From NCBI RefSeq assembly GCF_013284245.2, contig NZ_CP085876.1, positions 5,172,001 through 5,236,000 of the forward strand: DNA of 64,000 bases, in the 5' to 3' direction. Source of the stretch: Brevibacillus sp. DP1.3A (GTDB taxonomy: Bacteria; Bacillota; Bacilli; Brevibacillales; Brevibacillaceae). Under the pieces are notes generated by a model. That model was not told the origin of the DNA. It searched no databases and saw only the letters and a program-made list of their open reading frames with translations. The translations under genes and the position numbers were made by a program. The stretch's first letter is position 1. Every line of letters starts with the position of its first letter. Below, one piece after another: positions 23,771-31,550 of this stretch.

Positions 23771-24907
23771 TCACTTTCGAGTTGGTCTTATTCTGGACGC
23801 AAAGTCAAAATAAAACCTGCGTCTACCGCCGGAAAACACCACAAGCAGACCGTGAATGAGGAGTACAAGCGAAATCACTACGATGACGCCAAAGGAGAAA
23901 AGGATAAGAAATGGATAAAAAGCCGACTCCATTAAACTCTCTATCTGACCGATTGCACTCGAGGTGTACATGAAAAACCAAGTGAAATACAGCGCAAGAA
24001 ATCGCTTGAATAAAGCAATTCCGAATGGCTTCCCGGAATCTTCGTTCACCAGTCTGAACCGCAAAATCGCCGATCCAATCGTCTTTCCATTCCATAAAAT
24101 TGGAATGAAATAGAAGCAAAGCAACATACCGAGCAAGGTACTGATCACCTCTGTCAGCCAGCCAACCGGAAGAAGAAAGCCAAACAAATCCGACAAGAAC
24201 TGAACTGCAATACTGTCGATCAACAACGCCAGCAATTGCGGTACAGGGAGGACGATATCACTCTCCATGACACTTTCTCTTTTCGCTTCTATGCTTTTAT
24301 TGGACGGAAACAAAGCCAGTATGATCGGAGCAATGAAAAATCCAAATAATACACCACTGCTGTTGAGTATAAGATCATCGACGTCGAACAGTCGATAGGG
24401 ACAATTATAAATGCCATAAATCCCCGTTAATTGTGTGACCTCAAAGAAAAGCGACAACCCAAAACCAAGCCCCAAAGCCCGTTTCCAATATTCCCGCTTC
24501 TGGAAAAAGTACCGGAGATAAACGCCAAATGGGAGCAGTAGCAAAAAATTAAATGCGGCTTGCAAGAAAGCTCGTTCTGATATGAGTTGAATATAGCTGG
24601 ATGGATGGGACCATACCATCGAAGTTTCCTTGAGAATATCACGGACAAAGGTAAAGGGAATCAGCGAATAATAAACCGTATTCTCTGCTTGCATCGCGCA
24701 AGTATCCCTCGTGTCTGGCAAAGGAAGCAGCACCAAAAACAAAGAGCAAAGCAAATAAAAAAGAAGGGAGGCGTTTAAAATGAACCTCCACCAACTAAAA
24801 AACCCATCTTTTCTATACGTGTAAATGAGCCAGGGAACAAACAATAAATAAGAACCTAGCATAAAAACAAGAAAAGCATATTGAATGGGAAATACGTACG
24901 ATGACAT
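23771..24907 (-). CDS. VanZ-RDD fusion membrane protein
   Basis: A 378-residue membrane protein. Residues 1-205 are a VanZ-like domain with five transmembrane segments and the internal motif 'FEVTQLTGIYGIYNCPYRLFDVDDL', as in VanZ proteins that give low-level teicoplanin or lipoglycopeptide resistance. Residues 225-370 are an RDD domain ('LLALLIDSIAVQF', 'NGKTIGSAILRFRLVNEDSG'). AAGGAG lies seven bases before the ATG. It follows the histidine kinase gene by 45 bp and is the last gene of the antibiotic-peptide sensing cluster, so it probably adds envelope protection. VanZ-RDD fusions occur in Bacillales, but the biochemical role is unknown. Confidence 0.8.
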   Translation of the reverse strand: MSSYVFPIQYAFLVFMLGSYLLFVPWLIYTYRKDGFFSWWRFILNASLLFYLLCSLFLVLLPLPDTRDTCAMQAENTVYYSLIPFTFVRDILKETSMVWSHPSSYIQLISERAFLQAAFNFLLLLPFGVYLRYFFQKREYWKRALGLGFGLSLFFEVTQLTGIYGIYNCPYRLFDVDDLILNSSGVLFGFFIAPIILALFPSNKSIEAKRESVMESDIVLPVPQLLALLIDSIAVQFLSDLFGFLLPVGWLTEVISTLLGMLLCFYFIPILWNGKTIGSAILRFRLVNEDSGKPFGIALFKRFLALYFTWFFMYTSSAIGQIESLMESAFYPFLILFSFGVIVVISLVLLIHGLLVVFSGGRRRFYFDFASRIRPTRK

Positions 24908-24952
24908 GAGAGTACTCCTTTTACCTGTTGAGTAGCTGAGTAGCAGCCTTTT

Positions 24953-26368
24953 TCATAGTTGGATTTCAATCTTTGTTCCTAGCCCCAATAAACTATTCAC
25001 CTTTATTTCTCCACCGTGCGCCACAATAATATCCCGCGCAATGGCCATACCCAGCCCGGAGCCTTTGTGCAGCTCTCCAGTATTCGTCCCCCGGTAGTAA
25101 CGGTCAAAGATTCGATCGAGCTCCTGCTCTTTCATTCCTTTGCCGTTGTCCTCGATTCTGATCAGGGTACGCTGACCTTTCTCTACACTTACTTTGATGA
25201 GGACGGAAGGATCATTATGAACGATGGCATTGTAGATTAAATTGGTGATCGCTCTACGAATCAGAATTTCATCCGTATCCACTTTGATCATTTCATCGCT
25301 AAATCGGAATTCCATGTTCCTGTCTGCATATCTCGCATCGTTCAATGTATCAATGACGACATTTCGTAATAGGGTCACGATGTTCTTATTTGATTTGAGC
25401 AAGCGCAATTCTTTATTTTTTAGGCGGGCAGATAAATTCAGATCCTCAATGACGTCTTTCAAGTACAATGACTTTCGTTCAATAATCTCCGCAAACTCTC
25501 TCATTTCCTCACACGAAAAATCATACTCGGTGTCTTTCATCATTTCTGCGTAGCCTTGGATCGACGCTAATGGCGTTTTTAAATCGTGAGAGACATTGCC
25601 GATCCACTCTTCTCTCATTGCATCTAATTTTTTTCTTTCATTTTCCGCCGCTCTTAGTTCATGTGATAAATAATTGACATTATAGAAAACATCTTTATAG
25701 ATGCCAATCGGTTCATAGTTGATATGGTATTCCTTATTAGCGAGCTTTCTTATTCCCTCTATGAGTGACAACAGTGGTTTCGTTAGTCTTTTGCTAAAAA
25801 AATATCCAACGATCAGCGCGATCAATCCGTCGACGGTCAGAACGAGAATGCTTCCTATGTTAAATACTTGCACGACCTCCCGGATATCATAGGACAATAC
25901 GTGTCTTTGCAAATTTGGATTTTGAAACCCGATAAAGTAACTATAATGGCTGGAACCTGTTTGCTTCTCACCAATAAAGACCATCGTGTTCATATCAATT
26001 TCTTTGTATTTGTACATCTGGATAATGTCTATGGGCGCATATTTTTCTTTTATACCCACCGGCAATCGATAGCCAAAGATCTGTTTGCCATCTTCGTCTA
26101 GAATTTGTATCCATGCGTTATGCTGATCCAGCTCCGCTTTCCCTTTGTCTGTAAGCGTCGCCTGATGATTCGAAATGACAATTTGCTCATGGAAACGACT
26201 GGTTATTGCTTCAGCAGAGTTTCTCTTCTCGCTTATTGCAGTTTCATCCCACTCCGTTTGGATGGTGACCACGATCGACAAAACAAGAAGAACAATATTG
26301 CTTAGTACAACCAAAATGACAATCAAAACAACAGACGCCAGAAACCTCCCAGTCAACCTCCAATTCAT
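24953..26368 (-). CDS. Sensor histidine kinase with large extracellular domain
   Basis: A 471-residue kinase. TM1 is near residues 8-35, an extracellular sensor spans about 36-170, TM2 is near 175-200, and a HAMP region follows ('FSKRLTKPLLSLIEGIRKL'). Then come the HisKA box 'NVSHDLKTPLASIQGYAEMM' with the phospho-accepting His near 255, and the ATPase boxes 'NLIYNAIVHN', 'IEDNGKGM' and 'GSGLGMAIARDII'. It starts four bases after the response regulator's stop and forms a two-component system with it. Kinases paired with BceAB-like transporters usually lack an extracellular sensor, while this one has about 135 residues outside. It may therefore sense the peptide or envelope stress directly. 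Confidence 0.85.
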   Translation of the reverse strand: MNWRLTGRFLASVVLIVILVVLSNIVLLVLSIVVTIQTEWDETAISEKRNSAEAITSRFHEQIVISNHQATLTDKGKAELDQHNAWIQILDEDGKQIFGYRLPVGIKEKYAPIDIIQMYKYKEIDMNTMVFIGEKQTGSSHYSYFIGFQNPNLQRHVLSYDIREVVQVFNIGSILVLTVDGLIALIVGYFFSKRLTKPLLSLIEGIRKLANKEYHINYEPIGIYKDVFYNVNYLSHELRAAENERKKLDAMREEWIGNVSHDLKTPLASIQGYAEMMKDTEYDFSCEEMREFAEIIERKSLYLKDVIEDLNLSARLKNKELRLLKSNKNIVTLLRNVVIDTLNDARYADRNMEFRFSDEMIKVDTDEILIRRAITNLIYNAIVHNDPSVLIKVSVEKGQRTLIRIEDNGKGMKEQELDRIFDRYYRGTNTGELHKGSGLGMAIARDIIVAHGGEIKVNSLLGLGTKIEIQL

Positions 26369-26371
26369 CCA

Positions 26372-27070
26372 CTATTCATCCTTTACCACCAGCTTATATC
26401 CCAAGCCCTTCACCGTTAACAGGTATGTTGGATTGGAAGGATCATCCTCTATTTTCTCTCGTAATTTTCTGATGTGTACCATCACGGTATTGTCAAAGCC
26501 AAAGAAATCTTCACCCCATACTTGGTAGTACAGCTTTTCTTTGCTGATAATTTGGTTAGGATGCTTGAGCAAATGGGTGAACAGCCCCAGCTCTTTCGGT
26601 TTCAATTCGATGATGGTTCCATGCTTTCGCAACTCGACCTTTTCTTCATCAAAGACAAATGGGCCGACCTTAATGATAGGATCCGCCTTTACTTGAACTT
26701 GCTGATATTCAGCTCTTCTTAATTGTGCTTTCACTCGATAGGCCACTTCTTTCGGACTGAACGGTTTGCCAATATAGTCGTCACCGCCGATGGCCAAGCC
26801 TACTAGTTTATCCACTTCTTCCGTTTTTGCGGATAGAAACAAGATCGGGACATGTGAGATACTTCTGATCTTTTTGCATACGTCATAGCCTTCCCCGTCT
26901 GGAAGCATAATATCCAAAATCACAACATCTGGATGCTTGTCTTGAAACTGCCCAAATCCTTCGGCTGCCGTTGAAGCCGTGTATACATTCTCGATGCCTT
27001 CCTTGATCAGAACCGTTTTCAACAGTTTGACGATATCCTCTTCATCGTCCACAATCAGTACTTTGCTCAT
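26372..27070 (-). CDS. OmpR-family response regulator (YxdJ/BceR-like)
   Basis: A 232-residue regulator. The receiver domain (1-120) has the acidic pocket 'VDDEED', phospho-acceptor Asp 53 in 'VVILDIMLPDGEG' and the conserved Lys in 'GKPFSPKE'. The winged-helix DNA-binding domain (about 130-230) includes 'LKPKELGLFTHLLKHPNQ' and 'NTVMVHIRKLREKIE'. ATG 27070 has AGGGGG upstream. It is cotranscribed with the kinase (4-bp gap). Three AAACCTTA-type repeats upstream of the ABC genes at 30314-30354 are the likely binding sites. Confidence 0.88.
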   Translation of the reverse strand: MSKVLIVDDEEDIVKLLKTVLIKEGIENVYTASTAAEGFGQFQDKHPDVVILDIMLPDGEGYDVCKKIRSISHVPILFLSAKTEEVDKLVGLAIGGDDYIGKPFSPKEVAYRVKAQLRRAEYQQVQVKADPIIKVGPFVFDEEKVELRKHGTIIELKPKELGLFTHLLKHPNQIISKEKLYYQVWGEDFFGFDNTVMVHIRKLREKIEDDPSNPTYLLTVKGLGYKLVVKDE

Positions 27071-27133
27071 GTAGAAGCCCCCTGCCAAAACTGAAATTAT
27101 TGCTTATCCTTTCCTTGAACAAACAAGGATACA

Positions 27134-27159
27134 CCGAAGCCATCCTTTAATGACTTCGG
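27134..27159. repeat. Hairpin between yxeA-like and regulator genes
   Basis: CCGAAG and CTTCGG enclose an inner CAT/ATG pairing, giving a stable stem without a T-run on the minus strand. It may attenuate read-through from the ABC genes into the regulator-kinase genes or mark an mRNA processing point. Confidence 0.5.
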
Positions 27160-27182
27160 CATAACCTTCTACCTTCTTTAGT

Positions 27183-27554
27183 TTACTGCTGGATTGCCAA
27201 TTTTTCTTTCGCTTTATCAGGCAGTTCGTCCACTTTCACTTCCTGATAGGAGGTAACTCCTTTTTCTTCTTTTACGAATACGCACAGATAGGCATCTTTA
27301 CGCAGCTCTTTCATCGCCATAAAGTTGAGTGTTTTTTCTTCGCCATTTGCGTTATAGCCTTGCAGCGTATAATCGTACGAGACAAACTTCTCGCCGCTAT
27401 CCAGTGTAACTTCATTCTTTTTCCCCTCTTTATTAATCTGAACATAATACTCATCTGCACCCAATCTGTTAAAATTCACGTTTTGAAGCAAGAGTACAGC
27501 TCCTATCATAAGAGCAAGTATGACTGATAATACGATGATGGTTGTCTTTTTCAT
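27183..27554 (-). CDS. YxeA family secreted protein (DUF1093)
   Basis: A 123-residue protein with an N-terminal signal anchor ('TTIIVLSVILALMIGAVLLL') and a small extracellular domain containing 'YDYTLQGYNANGEEKTLNFMAM', the conserved core of the YxeA/DUF1093 family (OB-like fold). In B. subtilis yxeA follows yxdLM, and the same neighbours occur here: the ABC permease gene ends 20 bp upstream. The protein probably acts outside the membrane as a peptide-interacting partner of the transporter, a role that is inferred rather than proven. Confidence 0.8.
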   Translation of the reverse strand: MKKTTIIVLSVILALMIGAVLLLQNVNFNRLGADEYYVQINKEGKKNEVTLDSGEKFVSYDYTLQGYNANGEEKTLNFMAMKELRKDAYLCVFVKEEKGVTSYQEVKVDELPDKAKEKLAIQQ

Positions 27555-27574
27555 AAATAGTCTCCTTTAAAAGT

Positions 27575-29503
27575 TTACGATTTTGTTTTCGTTACGATTT
27601 TGTAGTACGCATGGACGGTCAAGAAATAGTAGGCGGTGTACATGCATGTATAGATCGCCATACAAATCACCACAGGAACGACTAAGTTCATTTGCAACAT
27701 CCGTGATAAAGGCGTTAGAGCGACGGCACTATGCGCGATACCAGCTAGCAAGGGAAGCGCGAATATGAACAAGACTTGTTTGGCAATGGTTTTTTTGATT
27801 TCTTTTTTTCTGACGCCGATTTTGTATAAAATCTCATATCGCCCTTTGTCTGCATGGGCTTCCGTTAGCTGTTTAAAGTAAATGATGCTACCAGTTGCAG
27901 CCAGGAAAACGAGTCCCAGAAATCCGCCCATAAAAATGAGTAAGCCGGAAGTTTCCAATCCTTGTGCATAGTCCTGATAGAAGCTTGCAAATCTTGCTTT
28001 TTCGGGTAAGATCGCTTGAATCTCTTTGGTTAATTGTTTGGCCTGATCTTCCTGCGTAATGGCATATGCTACCAAGCTCGCCTGATTCGCTTCTTGTTGC
28101 AAGCGGACGAACAGCTCATCGCTGACGACGATCGTCGAAAAGACCGTTTGCAGATTCAAGACGTTGTAATCCTTTCGATCCTTGATCGTTATAATCTCTT
28201 CGCCGCCCTTCGCTTTTAAAGGGAGCCTTTTCCCGACATATTGAGGGGAAATACCCTCGATGTAATAGGGGTCTAATAAAACGGCTTCCTGGGCTTGTAA
28301 GGAAATCACCTCGTCTTTTCCTTGTAATTGGGTCAATTGGTTGAATTCACGATTTGACATCACGGTATATGTCCGTTCATTACTTCCATCATCCAGATCA
28401 CCAGTATCTACATCCATCTGAATAACCGGAATGGTTCGATGATAAAGAACTTCATGATTGGGATGCTTCGAAATCACTTCCTCCACCTGTTTGGTTACAT
28501 GTCTGTCCGTAGCGATAAACATCATGCTGTTCGGATTCACCTTTTCGACGGTGCTTCTATTGTTGTAATACAAGCTGTATGCCGTTCCAACAGATGTGAG
28601 CGTCGTGGCGCTTAGTACAGCAATGATGGTTAACGTGCGGGCATTTCCTTTCATTCGATACAGTAGCTGAGAAATCCCTATTACGTTAATGCCATTCCAA
28701 TAACTCTTCTTATGGTTTCTTAACCTTTTCAATAGCGTAACGCTGAAAACACCGAATAGGAGATACGTACCGAGAATGACGGTTAGTAAGATGAGGAGCG
28801 GCGTTGCCATTATCCCTACTTTTCTCCATATGGCTGACTCAAAGATGTTTTGCAGCGTAAGCCAATAACCAAAGCCAATCAACGCAACCGATAAGATAGC
28901 AGTGATCCAAGAAGTTCTTGGTTCTTTTTCGCTTTCTTGATCCGCGCGAAAGAGTTCGATTAATTTGAAGCGATAAATTAACCGATAGCCTTGGAGCGAA
29001 TTTATGAACGTAATGATAGAGAAGACGGTGATCGTGTTTATCATTGCCTCGGATGAAACAGAGAAATTAGCGATGGCATCATAACCCATGACCTTCATTA
29101 ATACCGCAACAAAAAACTTGGACAACACGGAACCAAGAGCAATTCCGATCAGGAGCGCGATGATTCCCATTATGAAGTTCTCGTAAAAAAGCATGCGGCC
29201 GATCTGCTTCTTGCGTACGCCTAGCAATGAGTAAAGCCCGACCTCCTTCTTGCGTTTGCGTGTGAAGAATGCGTTGGAATACCAGATAAAGATGGCCACG
29301 AAGATCATTAACACGACCGACGCTCCGCTAAATACAGAACTGATTTTATTCGACCCTTCGGCGGCCAGCTGAATCGTATCGTCATACTTTAAGGAAACAA
29401 ACGTGAAGTAAATCACAATACTAAAAATCATCGAAGCAAAATAGATAAAATAGTTGGTGAAATTTTTTCGGATATTTTTTCTGGCAATGCTAAAGAGCGT
29501 CAT
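27575..29503 (-). CDS. BceB/YxdM-like ABC permease (peptide detoxification)
   Basis: A 642-residue permease, the typical length of BceB-type proteins. It has ten predicted transmembrane segments: four near 1-230, two near 230-300, TM7 around 285-305 in the 'SVGTAYSLYYNN' region, a large extracellular domain of about 210 residues, and three C-terminal segments. FtsX-like motifs are 'KKEVGLYSLLGVRKKQIGRML' and 'YEILYKIGVRKKEIKK'. These transporters free lipid II-cycle intermediates from antimicrobial peptides and signal flux to a kinase. ATG 29503 is preceded by GGGGGTGG and overlaps the ATPase gene by 14 bp, so the two are coupled. Confidence 0.87.
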   Translation of the reverse strand: MTLFSIARKNIRKNFTNYFIYFASMIFSIVIYFTFVSLKYDDTIQLAAEGSNKISSVFSGASVVLMIFVAIFIWYSNAFFTRKRKKEVGLYSLLGVRKKQIGRMLFYENFIMGIIALLIGIALGSVLSKFFVAVLMKVMGYDAIANFSVSSEAMINTITVFSIITFINSLQGYRLIYRFKLIELFRADQESEKEPRTSWITAILSVALIGFGYWLTLQNIFESAIWRKVGIMATPLLILLTVILGTYLLFGVFSVTLLKRLRNHKKSYWNGINVIGISQLLYRMKGNARTLTIIAVLSATTLTSVGTAYSLYYNNRSTVEKVNPNSMMFIATDRHVTKQVEEVISKHPNHEVLYHRTIPVIQMDVDTGDLDDGSNERTYTVMSNREFNQLTQLQGKDEVISLQAQEAVLLDPYYIEGISPQYVGKRLPLKAKGGEEIITIKDRKDYNVLNLQTVFSTIVVSDELFVRLQQEANQASLVAYAITQEDQAKQLTKEIQAILPEKARFASFYQDYAQGLETSGLLIFMGGFLGLVFLAATGSIIYFKQLTEAHADKGRYEILYKIGVRKKEIKKTIAKQVLFIFALPLLAGIAHSAVALTPLSRMLQMNLVVPVVICMAIYTCMYTAYYFLTVHAYYKIVTKTKS

Positions 29504-30257
29504 GATACCCACCCCCAAGCGAAGCAAGAATCTCCAGTATCTTTTGGAAAAACTCCTTCCGGGACTGCTTTTCTTTGTGGAACTCGGTAAAGAGTTGACC
29601 ATCCTTGATGAAAATAACCCGTTTACAGTAACTCGCCGCATACGCATCATGCGTGACCATCAGAATGGTAGATTGATTGGTTTCATTGAGTCTGCTTAAG
29701 CTTTCTAGCAAGCTTGCTGCCGATTTGGAATCAAGCGCACCTGTGGGTTCGTCCGCCAAAATGAGGCTTGGATTTGCCACGATGGCCCGCGAAGCCGCTG
29801 TCCGTTGTTTTTGACCCCCTGAAATATGGTAAGGGTATTTGTCTAAGATTTCCCGAATGCCGAACGTGTCCGCTATCTCGTTGACTCGCTTTTCGATTTC
29901 AGCGGCTGGCACCTTCGACAAGGCAAGCGGAAGCAAAATATTTTCTTTGACAGTCAACGTATCGAGAAGATTATAGTCTTGAAAAATAAAGCCCAGCTTA
30001 TTCCGGCGAAAGTCTGATAATTGCTCTTCGTTCATGTAGACGATATTTTGATCAGCAATAACGACCTCACCCGAAGAGGGCATATCGATGGTCGAAAAAA
30101 TATTGAGCAAGGTTGATTTTCCGGCTCCGGATGGGCCCATGATTCCGACAAATTCACCCTCTTGTATTTTTAAGTTAATATCTTGCAGGGCGGTATACAC
30201 ATTTCCTTTTGTGCCAAATGTTTTTTGCACGTGGATTGCTTCCAGAATGGTTTTCAT
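29490..30257 (-). CDS. BceA/YxdL-like ABC ATPase
   Basis: A 255-residue ATPase of the MacB/BceA type: Walker A 'GPSGAGKST', signature 'ISGGQKQR', Walker B 'LILADEPTGALDS' and switch His in 'MVTHDAYAA'. It ends with a short BceA-like tail. It is the first gene of the transporter-YxeA-regulator-kinase-VanZ/RDD cluster. A promoter with a TATGAT -10, a poor -35 and three regulator-like repeats lies about 45-95 bp upstream, so expression is probably induced by the cluster's own response regulator. Confidence 0.88.
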   Translation of the reverse strand: MKTILEAIHVQKTFGTKGNVYTALQDINLKIQEGEFVGIMGPSGAGKSTLLNIFSTIDMPSSGEVVIADQNIVYMNEEQLSDFRRNKLGFIFQDYNLLDTLTVKENILLPLALSKVPAAEIEKRVNEIADTFGIREILDKYPYHISGGQKQRTAASRAIVANPSLILADEPTGALDSKSAASLLESLSRLNETNQSTILMVTHDAYAASYCKRVIFIKDGQLFTEFHKEKQSRKEFFQKILEILASLGGGYHDAL

Positions 30258-30301
30258 ATCGCTATCCTTTCAAATGCAACTCATTTTTTCGAACTACATT
30301 T

Positions 30302-30354
30302 ATCATAGCGATCGAACCTTAGAGCATTTTTATTTAAACCTTATATAAACCTTA
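30302..30354 (-). promoter_or_regulatory. Activator-type promoter with three phased repeats
   Basis: On the minus strand TAAGGTTT occurs at 30347-30354 and 30336-30343, and TAAGGTTC at 30314-30321. Start-to-start distances are 11 and 22 bp, exactly one and two helical turns. A -10-like TATGAT is at 30302-30307, while no acceptable -35 is present where the nearest repeat lies. This is the layout of an OmpR-family response-regulator-dependent promoter for the ABC operon. The repeats are seen directly; the regulator is inferred. Confidence 0.6.
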
Positions 30355-30478
30355 AAAATAGCATCCGAAAAGCAAAAAAGCGCCCTCCATCGGACGCCTC
30401 CCACGTTACTATTCAGGAACATACTTTGCTACTCTGCGTAGAACATGGAAAAATAAATCCCCGTTCCGACAGAAGTTT

Positions 30479-30903
30479 TTATTCCCTCTCCATCATGGAG
30501 ACTTTTTGCCTGATTTCATTCAGAACTTCTTCCCAATGAAGCTTCATTTGCTCCCTTGTGCTACTGTTATCCAAATTCTCTTGATGAAAACTAATTGTCG
30601 TTCGGTCAGGCTTGTCGGATATCAGCCGGATTTGCAATGTGGACGGCTTTTCCCAATCCTTCATCGACCACTTCAAACGAAACTGCTGGAACGGCTTTAC
30701 AACACGAAATTGACCCGATATTCCTTCGCTGGAAGTAAAGGTCTCCCCCTCGCTAAAGGTAAGGCTCGATACATGTCCAAGCCATAATTTCACCCCTTCA
30801 GACGAGGTTAAAAACGCCCATGTCTGTTCTTGACACCTACTTGGAAGCCTGTCGCTGCCGTTTGACCAACGATTTTGCTAGATTCGGTATTTGGATTCTT
30901 CAT
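30479..30903 (-). pseudogene. SRPBCC (AHSA1-like) gene with deletion/frameshift
   Basis: From ATG 30903, preceded by GAGGTG, the frame gives 'MKNPNTESSKIVGQTAATGF' plus 'QVGV' and then soon stops. The family continues in another frame with 'EQTWAFLTSSEGVKLWLG' and on to a normal C-terminus at 30479 ('HWEEVLNEIRQKVSMM'). About ten residues around 'GVRxTxPVS' are missing at the junction near 30829-30835, where GTGTC is present once and may mark a deletion between short direct repeats. SRPBCC/AHSA1 proteins bind hydrophobic ligands in the cytoplasm. Only a fragment (from 30793) could be translated, so the gene is probably inactive. Confidence 0.75.
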
Positions 30904-31088
30904 CGGGACACCTCGCCAATCCTATTTGTTCGCACGTGCTTTTCACGAATACCACAATCGCGTTTTTTACACCGTAAATTGTAAGCAATCGCCCATAAAA
31001 TGTCACTCTTAAACAGAAGACCAACTCGTCGATAGTGTCGCAATTGGGCGATGATGGTTTGTTCTCCTATAGTTATTAGAGGAGAACA

Positions 31089-31421
31089 GCTGCATTTGAT
31101 GTCCAAGGTATGGTGAAACTCTTGCATACGGATATTGTGTTCAGGAATTATTCCAACGGTGAACTGGACATAGAAACCAAAGGATTAGAAGCGTTTAGTG
31201 AGCTAGCTGAAAAGTCTGCGAAAATTTTCTAGAGTCGGCGTCAGACCATTCTTGCCTGCCTAGTAATGGATGACAAAGCAAAAGTGCAAATTGATTATGA
31301 AGGAATACTGGCGATTGATTTGCCAAACGGATTTAAGGCTGGAGATACGATGCAATTAAAAGGGAAATCGCTTTTTATGATGAAAGAAGGAAAAGTCTCC
31401 CTAATTGAAGATTACAGTTAA
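31089..31421 (+). pseudogene. SnoaL/NTF2-like gene, 5'-truncated with amber stop
   Basis: One frame encodes 'AFDVQGMVKLLHTDIVFRNY', 'SNGELDIETKGLEAFSELA', then TAG at 31230-31232, and continues in the same frame with 'SRRQTIL', 'DYEGILAIDLPNGFKAGD', 'LKGKSLF' and 'KVSLIEDYS' to TAA at 31419. This is the body of a nuclear-transport-factor-2-like (SnoaL/DUF4440-type) protein of about 120 residues, lacking its first 10-15 residues and broken by a single in-frame stop. The region between the SRPBCC remnant and this one (30904-31088) holds nothing I recognise. Confidence 0.7.
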
Positions 31422-31550
31422 GATCACGGCAGAAGAAATACACCTTCCTCATGATATCGACACAGGAATGACCCGAATTTGTTCACTTTCTTCATCAAAA
31501 AAAATGTTAGGATAGAGGCATCACTTCATAAAAAATGAGGAGAGTCACAA

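Noticed and set aside
30900..31127. 75-codon minus-strand frame, looked at as a transposase remnant
   Set aside because: No transposase motif could be identified and it overlaps the start of the SRPBCC remnant.
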